Program-made: the position numbers and the translations under genes
The notes under the pieces: model-generated
The model's database searches: none
Seen by the model: only the letters and a program-made list of their open reading frames with translations
What the model was told of the DNA's origin: nothing
Assembly (NCBI RefSeq): GCF_023703415.1
Contig: NZ_JAGMTU010000003.1
Span: 558,001 to 622,000 of the forward strand
Source: Microbacterium sp. USTB-Y
Lineage (GTDB): Bacteria > Actinomycetota > Actinomycetes > Actinomycetales > Microbacteriaceae
Length of the DNA: 64,000 nt
Reading direction: 5' to 3'
In this document: positions 28,353-36,802 of the stretch, one piece after another
How positions within the stretch are numbered: position 1 is the stretch's first letter
Layout: each line of letters begins with the position of its first letter

Positions 28353-29420
28353 TTGTCCGAGACCCAAGCCATCGCCACCCGCAGGACGCGGCAGTCGCAG
28401 CACACCCTGCTGCGGTTCCTCGCCCGCAGGGCCGTGACGAGCGTCATCCTGCTGTTCGGGATCGTGCTGGTCACCTTCTCCCTCACCGTGATCGTGCCCG
28501 GCGACCCGGTGCGCGCCGCCCTCGGCGAGGGCGCATCGTCGAACCCCGCCACCGTCGCCGCGTTCCGGGAGAAGTACGGGCTCGATCAGCCCGTCTGGAT
28601 CCGGTTCTTCCGCTACGTGGGCAACCTGCTGCAGGGCGACCTCGGCACGTCGATGACCACGGGCCGACCGGTCTCGGCCGACCTCGCCAAGGCCGTGCCG
28701 GCAACAGGGGAGATCGCCTTCTACGCGATCATCGTGAGCCTGGCCGTCGCCGTCGTGCTCGGCACGCTCGCCGCCTACCGCCGGGGCAAGGCCACGGATC
28801 AGGTGGTGCGGGTGGTGACCCTGATCGGGCTCAGCATCCCCACGTTCTGGATGGCCATCCTCTGCTACCAGCTGTTCTTCATGAACCTGCACTGGGTGTC
28901 GGGATCCGGGCGGATCTCCCCCACCATCACCCCGCCGCCGCGGATCACCGGCTTCTACACGATCGACTACCTCCTCAACGGGGACTCGGTCGGGTTCTTC
29001 GACGCGACCAGCCACCTGGCCCTCCCGGTGCTGGTGCTCAGCCTGTTCACGATCGCGACCCTCACCCGGTTCGTGCGCACCTCGGTGCTCGAGGTGCTGG
29101 ACATGGACTACGCCCGCGCCGCCCGGGCGAAGGGCCTGAGCGGCCGCCGGGTCGTCGTCGGCTACGTGCTGCGCGGGGCGGCCCTGCCGATCCTGACCCT
29201 CGTCGGCATCGCGTTCGGCAGCCTGCTGTCGGGCACCGTGCTCGTCGAGGCGGTGTTCGCCTGGCCGGGCCTCGGAACCTACGCCTACAACGCGTCGAAG
29301 AACCTCGACCTGCTGGCCGTCACCGGCGTCGGCCTCGTGGTCGGCGTCATCTACCTCGTCATCAACCTCGTCGTCGACGTGCTCTACGGCGTCCTGGATC
29401 CGCGAGTGAGGCTTTCGTGA
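28353..29420 (+). CDS. ABC transporter permease (DppB/OppB type)
   Basis: 355 aa from a TTG start (MSETQAIATRRTRQ); a TTG is the first start that keeps the whole first membrane segment LARRAVTSVILLFGIVLVTF. Six membrane segments. The EAA loop is DYARAARAKGLSGRRVVVGYVLRGA, which contacts the ATPases (about residues 250-275; only key residues are quoted). It forms a heterodimer with the next permease, to which it is coupled by a GTGA overlap. Confidence 0.93.
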   Translation: MSETQAIATRRTRQSQHTLLRFLARRAVTSVILLFGIVLVTFSLTVIVPGDPVRAALGEGASSNPATVAAFREKYGLDQPVWIRFFRYVGNLLQGDLGTSMTTGRPVSADLAKAVPATGEIAFYAIIVSLAVAVVLGTLAAYRRGKATDQVVRVVTLIGLSIPTFWMAILCYQLFFMNLHWVSGSGRISPTITPPPRITGFYTIDYLLNGDSVGFFDATSHLALPVLVLSLFTIATLTRFVRTSVLEVLDMDYARAARAKGLSGRRVVVGYVLRGAALPILTLVGIAFGSLLSGTVLVEAVFAWPGLGTYAYNASKNLDLLAVTGVGLVVGVIYLVINLVVDVLYGVLDPRVRLS

Positions 29421-30340
29421 ACCTCGTCATCCCCGAGAAGCTCGCGCCGAAGCGCCGCAAGCCCTGGCTGCCGCGCGCCTGGCGCACCCCGCTCGCCCTG
29501 GTCGGCACCGTGATCGCGCTGGTCTGGATCCTCGTCGCGATCCTGGCCCCCTGGGTCGCCCCGCACGACCCGCTCGCGCAGGACCTCCCGCGTCTCGCGG
29601 CCCCGAGCGGCGAGGCGATCATGGGCACCGACGTCAACGGTCGCGACGTGTTCTCGCGCCTGCTGCTCGGCGCGCAGACCACGATCCCCCTCGCGCTCAT
29701 GCTCGTCGTCTGCGCCATGGTCGTGGGCACGATCGTCGGCGCCGTCGCGGGCTACCTCGGCGGCTGGTTCGACGAGGTGCTCATGCGCATCACCGACATG
29801 GTCATGGCGTTCCCGACCGTGATCCTCGCGATGGTCATCGCCGCCTCCCTCGGCCCGTCGATCATGAACGCGGTCATCGCCGGCATCATCGTGGCCTGGC
29901 CCCCCTACGCCCGCATCACCCGCTCGCTCGTGCTCGGTCTGCGCACGCAGAACTACGTGATCGCGGGAAGGCTCCTCGGATCCTCGCCGCTGCGCTCGCT
30001 CCTGCGCGACGTGCTGCCGAACATCGCCGGACCCGTGCTCGTGCTCGCCTCGCTCGACATCGGCACCGCGATCCTGCTGCTCTCGGGTCTCTCGTTCCTC
30101 GGTCTCGGCGCCCAGCCGCCGACGCCCGAGTGGGGCACGATGATCGCCGCGGCCATGCAGAACACCTCCGCCTGGTGGCTGGGGCTGTTCCCCGGCCTCG
30201 CGATCCTCAGCATCGTGATGGCGTTCAACTTCATCGGCGACTCGCTGCGCGACGCCCTCGACCCGCTCGCCGCCCGCGAGCGCGAGGCCGAGGCGCCCAC
30301 CGCCGTGTCGGCCGCCGCTGCGACCGGGGAGGCGGTATGA
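29417..30340 (+). CDS. ABC transporter permease (DppC/OppC type)
   Basis: 307 aa, GTG start inside the previous stop codon. The N-terminal OppC_N segment holds the first membrane helix (ALVGTVIALVWILVAILAPWVAP), and the BPD transport domain carries GTDVNGRDVFSRLLLG, common to DppC proteins. The ATPase-contacting loop is QNYVIAGRLLGSSPLRSLL. It partners with the upstream permease. Its stop overlaps a 13-codon reading frame that leads to the ATPase gene. Confidence 0.93.
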   Translation: MNLVIPEKLAPKRRKPWLPRAWRTPLALVGTVIALVWILVAILAPWVAPHDPLAQDLPRLAAPSGEAIMGTDVNGRDVFSRLLLGAQTTIPLALMLVVCAMVVGTIVGAVAGYLGGWFDEVLMRITDMVMAFPTVILAMVIAASLGPSIMNAVIAGIIVAWPPYARITRSLVLGLRTQNYVIAGRLLGSSPLRSLLRDVLPNIAGPVLVLASLDIGTAILLLSGLSFLGLGAQPPTPEWGTMIAAAMQNTSAWWLGLFPGLAILSIVMAFNFIGDSLRDALDPLAAREREAEAPTAVSAAAATGEAV

Positions 30341-30378
30341 GCGTGCTTGCACTGAGCGACCGGAGGGAGTCGAAGTGA
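30337..30378 (+). other. 13-codon coupling mini-ORF
   Basis: Begins with ATGA on the stop of the DppC-type gene and ends in GTGA on the start of the DppD-type gene. It encodes MSVLALSDRRESK. It contains GGAGGGAG, the ribosome binding site of the next gene. It looks like a translational bridge rather than a working peptide. Its second half resembles the REP-like repeat seen elsewhere in the window. Confidence 0.5.
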
Positions 30379-31226
30379 GCGCCGCACTCGCGATCCGCGA
30401 TCTGCACGTCGAGCTCGGGCAGAGCAGGAGCCGTCGTACCGAGGTCGTCAAGGGCATCTCGCTCGACCTGGTCCCCGGGCGCATCCAGGGGCTCGCGGGC
30501 GAGTCCGGTTCGGGCAAGAGCATGACCGCGATGGCGGTGCTCGGCCTGCTTCCCGCCGGCGGCACCGCATCGGGATCGATCCTCCTCGGCGGCGACACCG
30601 AGCTCGTCGGGATGGCCGGCCGCGCGTACCGGAAGGTGCGCGGCAAGCGCGTCGGGATGGTGTTCCAGGATCCCTCGGCGAGCCTGCACCCGCAGATCAC
30701 CGTCGGCTCCCAGCTCGCCGACGGCATGCGCGCACACCTCGGCCTCTCGCGCGCAGAGGCCCGCACGCGCGCTGCCGAACTGCTCGCCCTGGTGCGCGTG
30801 CCGGAGCCGGAGGAGGCGCTGCGGAAGTACCCGCACCAGTTCTCCGGCGGCCAGCGTCAGCGCATCGCGATCGCGATCGCCCTCGCCTGCGAGCCCGAGG
30901 TGCTGCTCGCCGACGAGCCCACCACGGCCCTCGACGTGACCGTTCAGGCGGGCATCCTGCACCTGCTGCGCGATCTCGCCACCGAGCGCGATCTCGCTGT
31001 GCTCCTCGTCACCCACGATCTCGGCGTGATGAGCGCGATCGCCGACGAGGTCGCGGTGATGCGGGGCGGGCTGATCGTCGAATCCGGAACCCGGCAGCAG
31101 ATCTTCCAGGATCCGCAGCACCCCTACACGCGCGAGCTGCTCGACGCGATGCCCGATGCGCAGGACTCGCTCGTGGACGGTCCCGCCGCAGGCTCCACGA
31201 CCGCCGAGCCGGAGGAGAACCGATGA
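30375..31226 (+). CDS. ABC transporter ATPase (DppD/OppD type)
   Basis: 283 aa, GTG start with GGAGGGAG upstream. Walker A GESGSGKS (about residues 42-49), signature FSGGQRQR, Walker B VLLADEPTTALD. The C-terminal oligopeptide-transporter extension begins at HPYTRELLDAMPD. It lacks the usual cysteine cluster of many OppD proteins in this tail. It pairs with the next ATPase, to which it is coupled by ATGA. Confidence 0.93.
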   Translation: MSAALAIRDLHVELGQSRSRRTEVVKGISLDLVPGRIQGLAGESGSGKSMTAMAVLGLLPAGGTASGSILLGGDTELVGMAGRAYRKVRGKRVGMVFQDPSASLHPQITVGSQLADGMRAHLGLSRAEARTRAAELLALVRVPEPEEALRKYPHQFSGGQRQRIAIAIALACEPEVLLADEPTTALDVTVQAGILHLLRDLATERDLAVLLVTHDLGVMSAIADEVAVMRGGLIVESGTRQQIFQDPQHPYTRELLDAMPDAQDSLVDGPAAGSTTAEPEENR

Positions 31227-32077
31227 GCGATCAGAAGCCGGTGCTGCACGTCGACTCGCTCGTCGTCGAGTATGGCGGACGCGCGGCGTTCCGCGCGGTC
31301 GACGGCGTGAGCTTCGACATCGCGAGCGGTGAGGTGCTCGCCCTGGTCGGCGAGAGCGGCTGCGGCAAGTCCTCCACCGCGCGCGCGGTGATCGGGATGG
31401 AGAAGCCCGCCGGCGGGACGGTGCTCTACCGCGACCGTCCCGTGCAGCCTCTCGGGATGCGCACACGTCCGGCCGAGCTCACGGCGATCCAGATGGTGTT
31501 CCAGGATCCGAACTCCTCGCTCAACCCGCGGATCAGGGTCGCGCAGCAGATCGCCGAGGGATCCAGGGCGGCCCGGGCCCGGGGCCTCGACACCGAGGCG
31601 CCGTCGCACTGGCTGAACGCCGTCGGCCTCTCCCCCGCACTGGAGAACCGCTACCCGTACCAGCTCTCGGGCGGGCAGCGTCAGCGCGTCGCGATCGCCC
31701 GTGCGCTCGCCGCGAAGCCCGATCTCATCGTGGCGGACGAGCCGATCTCGGCGCTGGACGCGTCGGCTCAGGCCTCGGTGGCCGCGATGATGCGCGAGCT
31801 CTGCGTCGCCTCGGGCGCCGCGATGCTGTTCATCTCGCACGACCTCTCCGTGGTGCGGCTGATGGCCGACCGCGTCGCCGTGATGTACCGCGGGCGGATC
31901 GTCGAGTCCGGTGCCACCCCGGTCGTGTGGGCGAACCCCGTGCACCCCTACACGGAGGCGCTGCTGGACGCGATCCCGCACCCCGACGGCGAGGGCGTGC
32001 TGCCCGCCGCGCCGGCATCGGAGGCGCCGTCGTCGTGGCGCGTGGACATCCCCGAGGCGCTCGACCGCGTGCGCTGA
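31223..32077 (+). CDS. ABC transporter ATPase (DppF/OppF type)
   Basis: 284 aa. Walker A GESGCGKS (about residues 43-50), signature LSGGQRQR, Walker B LIVADEPISALD, and the C-terminal HPYTEALLDAIPHPDGE extension. Last gene of the importer operon; an inverted pair of REP-like units follows and separates it from the converging M24 peptidase gene, which would be a fitting partner for imported peptides. Confidence 0.93.
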   Translation: MSDQKPVLHVDSLVVEYGGRAAFRAVDGVSFDIASGEVLALVGESGCGKSSTARAVIGMEKPAGGTVLYRDRPVQPLGMRTRPAELTAIQMVFQDPNSSLNPRIRVAQQIAEGSRAARARGLDTEAPSHWLNAVGLSPALENRYPYQLSGGQRQRVAIARALAAKPDLIVADEPISALDASAQASVAAMMRELCVASGAAMLFISHDLSVVRLMADRVAVMYRGRIVESGATPVVWANPVHPYTEALLDAIPHPDGEGVLPAAPASEAPSSWRVDIPEALDRVR

Positions 32078-32083
32078 GGCGCC

Positions 32084-32206
32084 CCTTGCGGGGTCGTTGA
32101 GCGAGGACGCGCGCAGCGGGGCCGGGTCGAGGTGCGGTGATCTGCGAGAGCGCCGCGTTTCGTCTCGCTCCGGCTGCGCCGGGGCTCGCTCAACGACCCC
32201 GCAGGG
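32084..32206. repeat. Inverted pair of REP-like units
   Basis: Outer arms of 22 bp with one mismatch (32084-32105 and 32185-32206, core GGGGTCGTTGAGCGAG). Each arm continues into a second, GC-rich half that ends in GTCGA or its GTTTCGTCTCG counterpart. It sits between converging genes, overlapping the 3' end of the M24 gene, and can fold into a bidirectional terminator. Confidence 0.8.
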
Positions 32207-33317
32207 CGGGCGTCAGTTCGTGCGGCGTGGTGTTGAGGTTCGTGCACCCGTCGGCGGTGACGACCACGATGTCCTCGATGCGGGAGCCCCACTGCCCGGG
32301 GAAGTAGATCCCAGGCTCGATGCTGAACGCCATGCCCTCACGCAGGGGCAGGGCGTTGCCGGGGGCGATGTACGGCTCCTCGTGCGTCGTGACGCCGATG
32401 CCGTGGCCGGTGCGGTGCAGGAACGCCTCCGCCAGCCCCTCGGCGGCGAGCACGTCGCGGGCGGCGGCGTCGACCTGCTCGGCGGTGACGCCGGGGCGCA
32501 CCGCGTCGACGGCGGCCTGCTGGGCCCGCACGAGCACCGCGATCCTGCGCGCGGTCTCGGGATCCGGGGTGCCGACCGTGTAGGTGCGGGTGCTGTCGGA
32601 GTTGTAGCCGCTGGGAACCGCGCCGCCGATGTCGACCACCACGATGTCGCCGTCCTGGATCACGCGATCCGACACCTCGTGGTGCGGATCGGCGCCGTTC
32701 GGGCCCGAGGCGACGATCACGAACTCGACCGTGCGGTGCCCCTCCTCGACGAGCGCTGCGGCGATGTCGGCCGCGACCTCGCGCTCGGTGCGTCCGGCGC
32801 GCAGGAGGCCGGGCACGCGGCGGTGCACGGCGTCGATGGCGTCGCCGGCGCGGCGCAGCTCGGCGATCTCGGCCGCGTCCTTGATCATGCGGCTCTCGCG
32901 CAGCACGGGCGTCGCGAGTTCGGGGCGGGCATCCAGACGCGTCGTCAGCGGAACCACGTGCAGTGCCGGGAGGGCATCGGCGACGCCGAACCGCGAGACG
33001 GATCCGCCCATCGCCGCGGTCACGAGAGCATACGGATCCTCGCCGTCCACCCAGTCCGCCACGGCGAGTCCCAGCGCGCCGACCGCGGTGTCGCGCACCT
33101 TCGCGAGCTCCATGCGCGGCACGACGATCGTCGGTTCCCCCGTCGCGGGGATCACGAGCGCCGTGAGCCGCTCGATCGTGTCGCCCTCCACGCCGGCGAG
33201 ATAGGTCAGATCCGGACCCGGCCCCACGACGATGGCGTCGAGGCCGGCCTCGGCGGTCAGAGCGCGGGCGCGGTCGAGGCGGGCGGCGTACACGGAGGCG
33301 GGGAACGGGGTGCTCAC
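32190..33317 (-). CDS. M24-family aminopeptidase P / Xaa-Pro peptidase-like protein
   Basis: 375 aa from a GTG start. N-terminal creatinase-like domain to about residue 135, then the pita-bread fold. Metal ligands are visible: DIGG and NSDSTRTY (Asp pair), HRTGHGIG (His), SIEPGIYFPG (Glu) and GSRIEDIVVV (Glu). It would remove the residue before proline from peptides. The 3' end runs into a REP-like arm. It converges with the peptide-importer operon; a metabolic link is plausible. Confidence 0.9.
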   Translation of the reverse strand: MSTPFPASVYAARLDRARALTAEAGLDAIVVGPGPDLTYLAGVEGDTIERLTALVIPATGEPTIVVPRMELAKVRDTAVGALGLAVADWVDGEDPYALVTAAMGGSVSRFGVADALPALHVVPLTTRLDARPELATPVLRESRMIKDAAEIAELRRAGDAIDAVHRRVPGLLRAGRTEREVAADIAAALVEEGHRTVEFVIVASGPNGADPHHEVSDRVIQDGDIVVVDIGGAVPSGYNSDSTRTYTVGTPDPETARRIAVLVRAQQAAVDAVRPGVTAEQVDAAARDVLAAEGLAEAFLHRTGHGIGVTTHEEPYIAPGNALPLREGMAFSIEPGIYFPGQWGSRIEDIVVVTADGCTNLNTTPHELTPALRGR

Positions 33318-33544
33318 CCCTCCACGCTAGGCGGCGTGCGCCCGCGTGCGCCAGGATCCCGAGGCCGGTCTTCCGAACTCAGGATGAACTGCGGAAAACA
33401 GCCGATTTCGAGGCGGAATCGTCTGTTCCTGCGCTTGTGGCCTGAGTTAGGACGGACACTTTCGCGCTCGGCGGCGCGGCTCGACACGCCGATGCCGATG
33501 GCGGGCGGTGCAGCCCACCGGACGACACGCCGCACGAGGCGCGG

Positions 33545-34219
33545 TCACGCGAGCGCGATGCCCGACTCCTCGAGGCGGACGCGGACGCGCTCCACGTCGT
33601 CGTCGCCGGGGAGCTCGCCCAGCACCCTCATCATGAGCACCTGCGCGTCGACGAGGGAGACATCGGGATCCGCCCCGGTCTGCGCCGCCACCGCCTCGCA
33701 GACCTCCTGCACCTCGTCGTCGGTGAGCCGACGGCGCAACAGGGCCAGGATCGGCACCCGATCCTGCGCGGGGATGCCGTCGGGGTACCCGGCTCCCAGC
33801 CAGCGCAGCGCCTGCGCGATCGGATTCGGGGCGGTTGCATCGACGGAACCGGCCGTGGCGCCGGCACCGGCACCGGGCGCGCCGGCAGCAGCGTCTGCGA
33901 GGTTCTCGCGAGCGGCGACGATCCGCTGCGCCCTCGTGCTCAGCGGCACCCCGCGGGCAGCCAGGTGCGCGGCGACGCGACGGACCTCGTCCTCGCCCGG
34001 GTTCGCCGCGGTGATCTCGGCGATCGCCGCGCGGATCTGCGAGACGCGCACCGGATCGGTCTCCTGCCGGGCGAGCGCGGCGACGACGTCGGCGAGCTCC
34101 TCCGCGGTGAGAGTGCGGTGCAGGAGGGCGAGCAGCGGGCTGTAGTCCTTGGGCGGCACGCCTTCGGGGTAGCCCGCGCGCAGCCAGTCGAGGACGCGGC
34201 TGAGGACGCTGCCGCTCAT
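33545..34219 (-). CDS. Tandem DUF3349 protein
   Basis: 224 aa made of two copies of the same roughly 95-residue domain: LSRVLDWLRAGYPEGVPPKD at the N terminus and IAQALRWLGAGYPDGIPAQD at about residue 133, each followed by a helical LLALLHRTLTAEEL-like stretch. An Ala/Gly-rich linker (about residues 108-130) joins them. DUF3349 is an actinobacterial domain of unknown function, usually single. ATG overlaps the small membrane gene's stop (4 bp), so it belongs to the PiT transcript. Confidence 0.85.
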   Translation of the reverse strand: MSGSVLSRVLDWLRAGYPEGVPPKDYSPLLALLHRTLTAEELADVVAALARQETDPVRVSQIRAAIAEITAANPGEDEVRRVAAHLAARGVPLSTRAQRIVAARENLADAAAGAPGAGAGATAGSVDATAPNPIAQALRWLGAGYPDGIPAQDRVPILALLRRRLTDDEVQEVCEAVAAQTGADPDVSLVDAQVLMMRVLGELPGDDDVERVRVRLEESGIALA

Positions 34220-34506
34220 TTCCCCACCCCGAACAGGGAGATCCCGAAGTAGTGGTAGATGCTCAAACGGGTGATGAAGAGCACTCCGGCCAGGACGACC
34301 GCGATGACGATCGCGAACAGGATCCAGCCCGCAACGGTGAGCACAGGGCGCCGGGTTCCCGGAGCCTCCCCGTCGACCTCGCCGGTGCCGGCAGACTGCA
34401 GCCGCATGCCGAGTGCGAACAGGGCGGGCAGTCCCGCTCCGAACAGTAGGCCGACCAGCAGGACGCGGCCGGCGGAGAGCGCCATCTGCGCGATGTCGAA
34501 GTTCAT
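34216..34506 (-). CDS. Small membrane protein linked to PiT transporter
   Basis: 96 aa with two membrane segments (about residues 12-33 and 56-80) separated by a polar loop. Family not recognised by name; such small proteins commonly sit between pit and DUF3349 genes. The ATG (MNFDIAQMAL) is preceded by AAGGACGC. It starts 17 bp after the PiT stop and is coupled to the following gene, so a role in phosphate uptake is inferred. Confidence 0.75.
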   Translation of the reverse strand: MNFDIAQMALSAGRVLLVGLLFGAGLPALFALGMRLQSAGTGEVDGEAPGTRRPVLTVAGWILFAIVIAVVLAGVLFITRLSIYHYFGISLFGVGK

Positions 34507-34523
34507 CTCATGCGTCCTTCGGT

Positions 34524-35720
34524 TCAGGCCGTCGCGCCCTGCGCGGCGGCGTTCGGCGCGAGGGATCCGTCCCACTCGGCGTTGACGTTGTTGTGATCGA
34601 CCTTCTGGCGGCGGCTGCGCAGGTACATCAGCGCGGCGGCCGCGAGCAGCAGCACGAACACGGTGATGGCGCCGGCGAGACCGCCGATGCCGTGGGCGAG
34701 GAAGAAGCACAGCGCCCCCACCACGCCCGCTGCCGGCATCGTGATCAGCCACGCGGTGACCATGCGGCCGGCGATGCCCCAGCGCACCTGGGCGCCGGGG
34801 CGTCCCACGCCGGATCCGAGGATCGACCCGGTCGCGACGTGCGTGGTGGACAGCGCCATCCCCATCGAGCTCGAGGTGAGGATGATCGCGGCCGACGACG
34901 CCTCGGCGGCGAGGCCCTGCGGCGACTCGATCTCGACCAGGCCCTTGCCCAGGGTGCGGATGATCCGCCAGCCGCCGAGGTAGGTGCCCAGCGCGATGGC
35001 CGCGCCGCAGCTGACGATGATCCAGATCGGCAGCCCCTCGGCGAGGATCTGGTCCCCGGTCAGGGTGCCGTGCGCGATGAGCGCGAGGGCGATCACGCCC
35101 ATCGTCTTCTGCGCATCGCCGGTGCCGTGGGCGAGGGAGACCAGCGACGCGGTGCCGATCTGGCCCCAGCGGAATCCGGCCTCGCGGTGCTTCGCGTGCA
35201 CGGTGCGGGTGAGCCGGTAGACGAGCCAGGTGCCGACTGCGGCGACGACGCCGGCGATGACCGGCGAGAGCACCGCGGGAACGATGATCTTGCCGACGAT
35301 CCCGGCCCAGTTGACGGTGGCGGCACCCGCGATCCCCGCCCCGATGAGTCCGCCGAACAGCGCGTGCGACGAGCTCGAGGGCAGCCCGAGCAGCCAGGTG
35401 AGCAGGTTCCACAGGATGCCGCCGACGAGCCCCGCGAAGATGATGATCATCGCCGCCTCCGGGGAGAGCCCCGGGACCAGGTCGCCGTTCGGCCCCTGGA
35501 TCGTGAGCACGTCCTTGGTGATGGTCGCCGCGACCTCGACCGAGAGGAAGGCGCCGACGAGATTCAGCACCGCGGAAAGCGCCACCGCGACCTTGGGCTT
35601 CAGCGCGCCGGTGGCGATGGACGTCGCCATCGCGTTGCCCGTGTCGTGGAAACCGTTGGTGAAGTCGAATCCGAGGGCGGTCACGACCACCAGGACGAGG
35701 ATCAGCACTTCGGCGCTCAT
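34524..35720 (-). CDS. PiT-family inorganic phosphate transporter
   Basis: 398 aa. The two inverted signature segments are GFDFTNGFHDTGNAMATSIA near the N terminus and VSLAHGTGDAQKTMG in the middle, typical of low-affinity phosphate permeases that use metal phosphate and proton motive force. About ten membrane segments. The ATG at MSAEVLIL is supported by the first helix; a larger frame upstream is only a shadow. A possible PHO box lies about 63 bp before the start. First gene of the PiT-membrane protein-DUF3349 run. Confidence 0.93.
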   Translation of the reverse strand: MSAEVLILVLVVVTALGFDFTNGFHDTGNAMATSIATGALKPKVAVALSAVLNLVGAFLSVEVAATITKDVLTIQGPNGDLVPGLSPEAAMIIIFAGLVGGILWNLLTWLLGLPSSSSHALFGGLIGAGIAGAATVNWAGIVGKIIVPAVLSPVIAGVVAAVGTWLVYRLTRTVHAKHREAGFRWGQIGTASLVSLAHGTGDAQKTMGVIALALIAHGTLTGDQILAEGLPIWIIVSCGAAIALGTYLGGWRIIRTLGKGLVEIESPQGLAAEASSAAIILTSSSMGMALSTTHVATGSILGSGVGRPGAQVRWGIAGRMVTAWLITMPAAGVVGALCFFLAHGIGGLAGAITVFVLLLAAAALMYLRSRRQKVDHNNVNAEWDGSLAPNAAAQGATA

Positions 35721-35782
35721 GGTCGTCAGCTTCGCGCGGCCCAGCCCCGCCGACGGCCGGTTTCCCGCATTCGACCGCCAGA

Positions 35783-35804
35783 GTTCACTCGGCGTTAAGA
35801 CGGC
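35783..35804 (+). promoter_or_regulatory. Candidate PHO box
   Basis: Two adjacent 11-bp units, GTTCACTCGGC and GTTAAGACGGC. Actinobacterial PhoP boxes are 11-bp direct repeats starting GTTCA. In the interval between divergent PiT and CtaG-like genes, close enough to serve PiT. Confidence 0.45.
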
Positions 35805-35906
35805 GATCGGATCGGATCCCATCGCGCGCATAGGCGTCGGGCGTAGCGTCGTCGCGGCCCGCCGCGGGTGGTGCCGCATCCGCACCGGACGACGAGGGGA
35901 GAGCGC

Positions 35907-36785
35907 GTGCCTCCCATCCCCGTCTTCCTCGGCACCTGGAGCGTGGATCCCGCCGCGCTCGTCGTGCTCGTCATCGCCGCCGGGCTCTATCTCGGCGGTG
36001 TCGCGGTGCTGCGGCGGCGCGGGCACCGCTGGCCGCTGCGGCTGACGCTGATGTACCTCCTGCTGGGCCTCGGCTCCTATGCGGTCGTGTCCTTCGGCTT
36101 CCTCGGCACGTGGAGCCCCGAGCTGCGCTGGGCGTTCTCGACCCGGATCGCACTCCTGCTGTTCGTCGTGCCGGTCCTGATCACCCTGGGCCGACCGGTG
36201 TCCCTGGCCCGCGCCGTGCTCTCGGCGGGTCCTCGCGCCCGGGTGAACGGGTTCCTGCGCTCCTGGCTCGCGAGGTTCTTCGGCAACGCGATCATGGCGC
36301 CGGTGTTCACCTGCCTCGTCTTCTCGGTGTTCTTCACGCCGCTGTCCGCGGTGCTGCGATTCTCTCCGGTCGCCGAGGGCGCGATCTCGGCCCTCGTCCC
36401 GGTGCTCGGCCTGCTCATGGTGCTGCCGATGGCGGCGCACACGGTCGCGCGCACGAGCCTGTTCATCGTGGCCGAGTTCCTGTTCGCGTTCGTGGAGCTC
36501 GTGCTCGACGCCATCCCGGGCGTGCTGCTGCGGCTGGGCACGGTCGTGTTCGACCAGGCCGGATCCTGGCCCGGGACGCTGCCGCTCTGGTTCCCGAATC
36601 CGCTGCGGGATCAGCAGCTCTCCGGCGACTTCCTCTGGTTCATCGCCGAGATCGTCGACGTGCCGATCCTGGTGATCCTGATGATGCGGTGGATCCGGTC
36701 CGACCGGCGCGAGTCCCGCAGCATGGACGAGCTCAGCGACGAGGAGATGGCCGAGCTCACCGCCGCGCACCTGCGCGGGGAATGA
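35907..36785 (+). CDS. CtaG-like cytochrome c oxidase assembly membrane protein
   Basis: 292 aa from GTG (MPPIPVFLGTWSVDPAALVVLV), after GAGGGGAGAGC. About seven to eight membrane segments, with the family's early RRRGHRWPLRLTLMYLLLG and the helical FVVPVLITLGRP. Caa3-type CtaG proteins help insert copper into oxidase subunits; the role here is inferred from family. A longer open frame upstream was rejected because it lacks a ribosome binding site. It diverges from the PiT gene. Confidence 0.8.
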   Translation: MPPIPVFLGTWSVDPAALVVLVIAAGLYLGGVAVLRRRGHRWPLRLTLMYLLLGLGSYAVVSFGFLGTWSPELRWAFSTRIALLLFVVPVLITLGRPVSLARAVLSAGPRARVNGFLRSWLARFFGNAIMAPVFTCLVFSVFFTPLSAVLRFSPVAEGAISALVPVLGLLMVLPMAAHTVARTSLFIVAEFLFAFVELVLDAIPGVLLRLGTVVFDQAGSWPGTLPLWFPNPLRDQQLSGDFLWFIAEIVDVPILVILMMRWIRSDRRESRSMDELSDEEMAELTAAHLRGE

Positions 36786-36802
36786 CGGCTCCCGGTCCCG
36801 GC

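Noticed and set aside
25297..33404. Shared 13-mer CGGAAAACAGCCG before two unrelated genes (25296-25308 and 33392-33404)
   Set aside because: Only two copies without symmetry or consistent distance to a start; may be chance.
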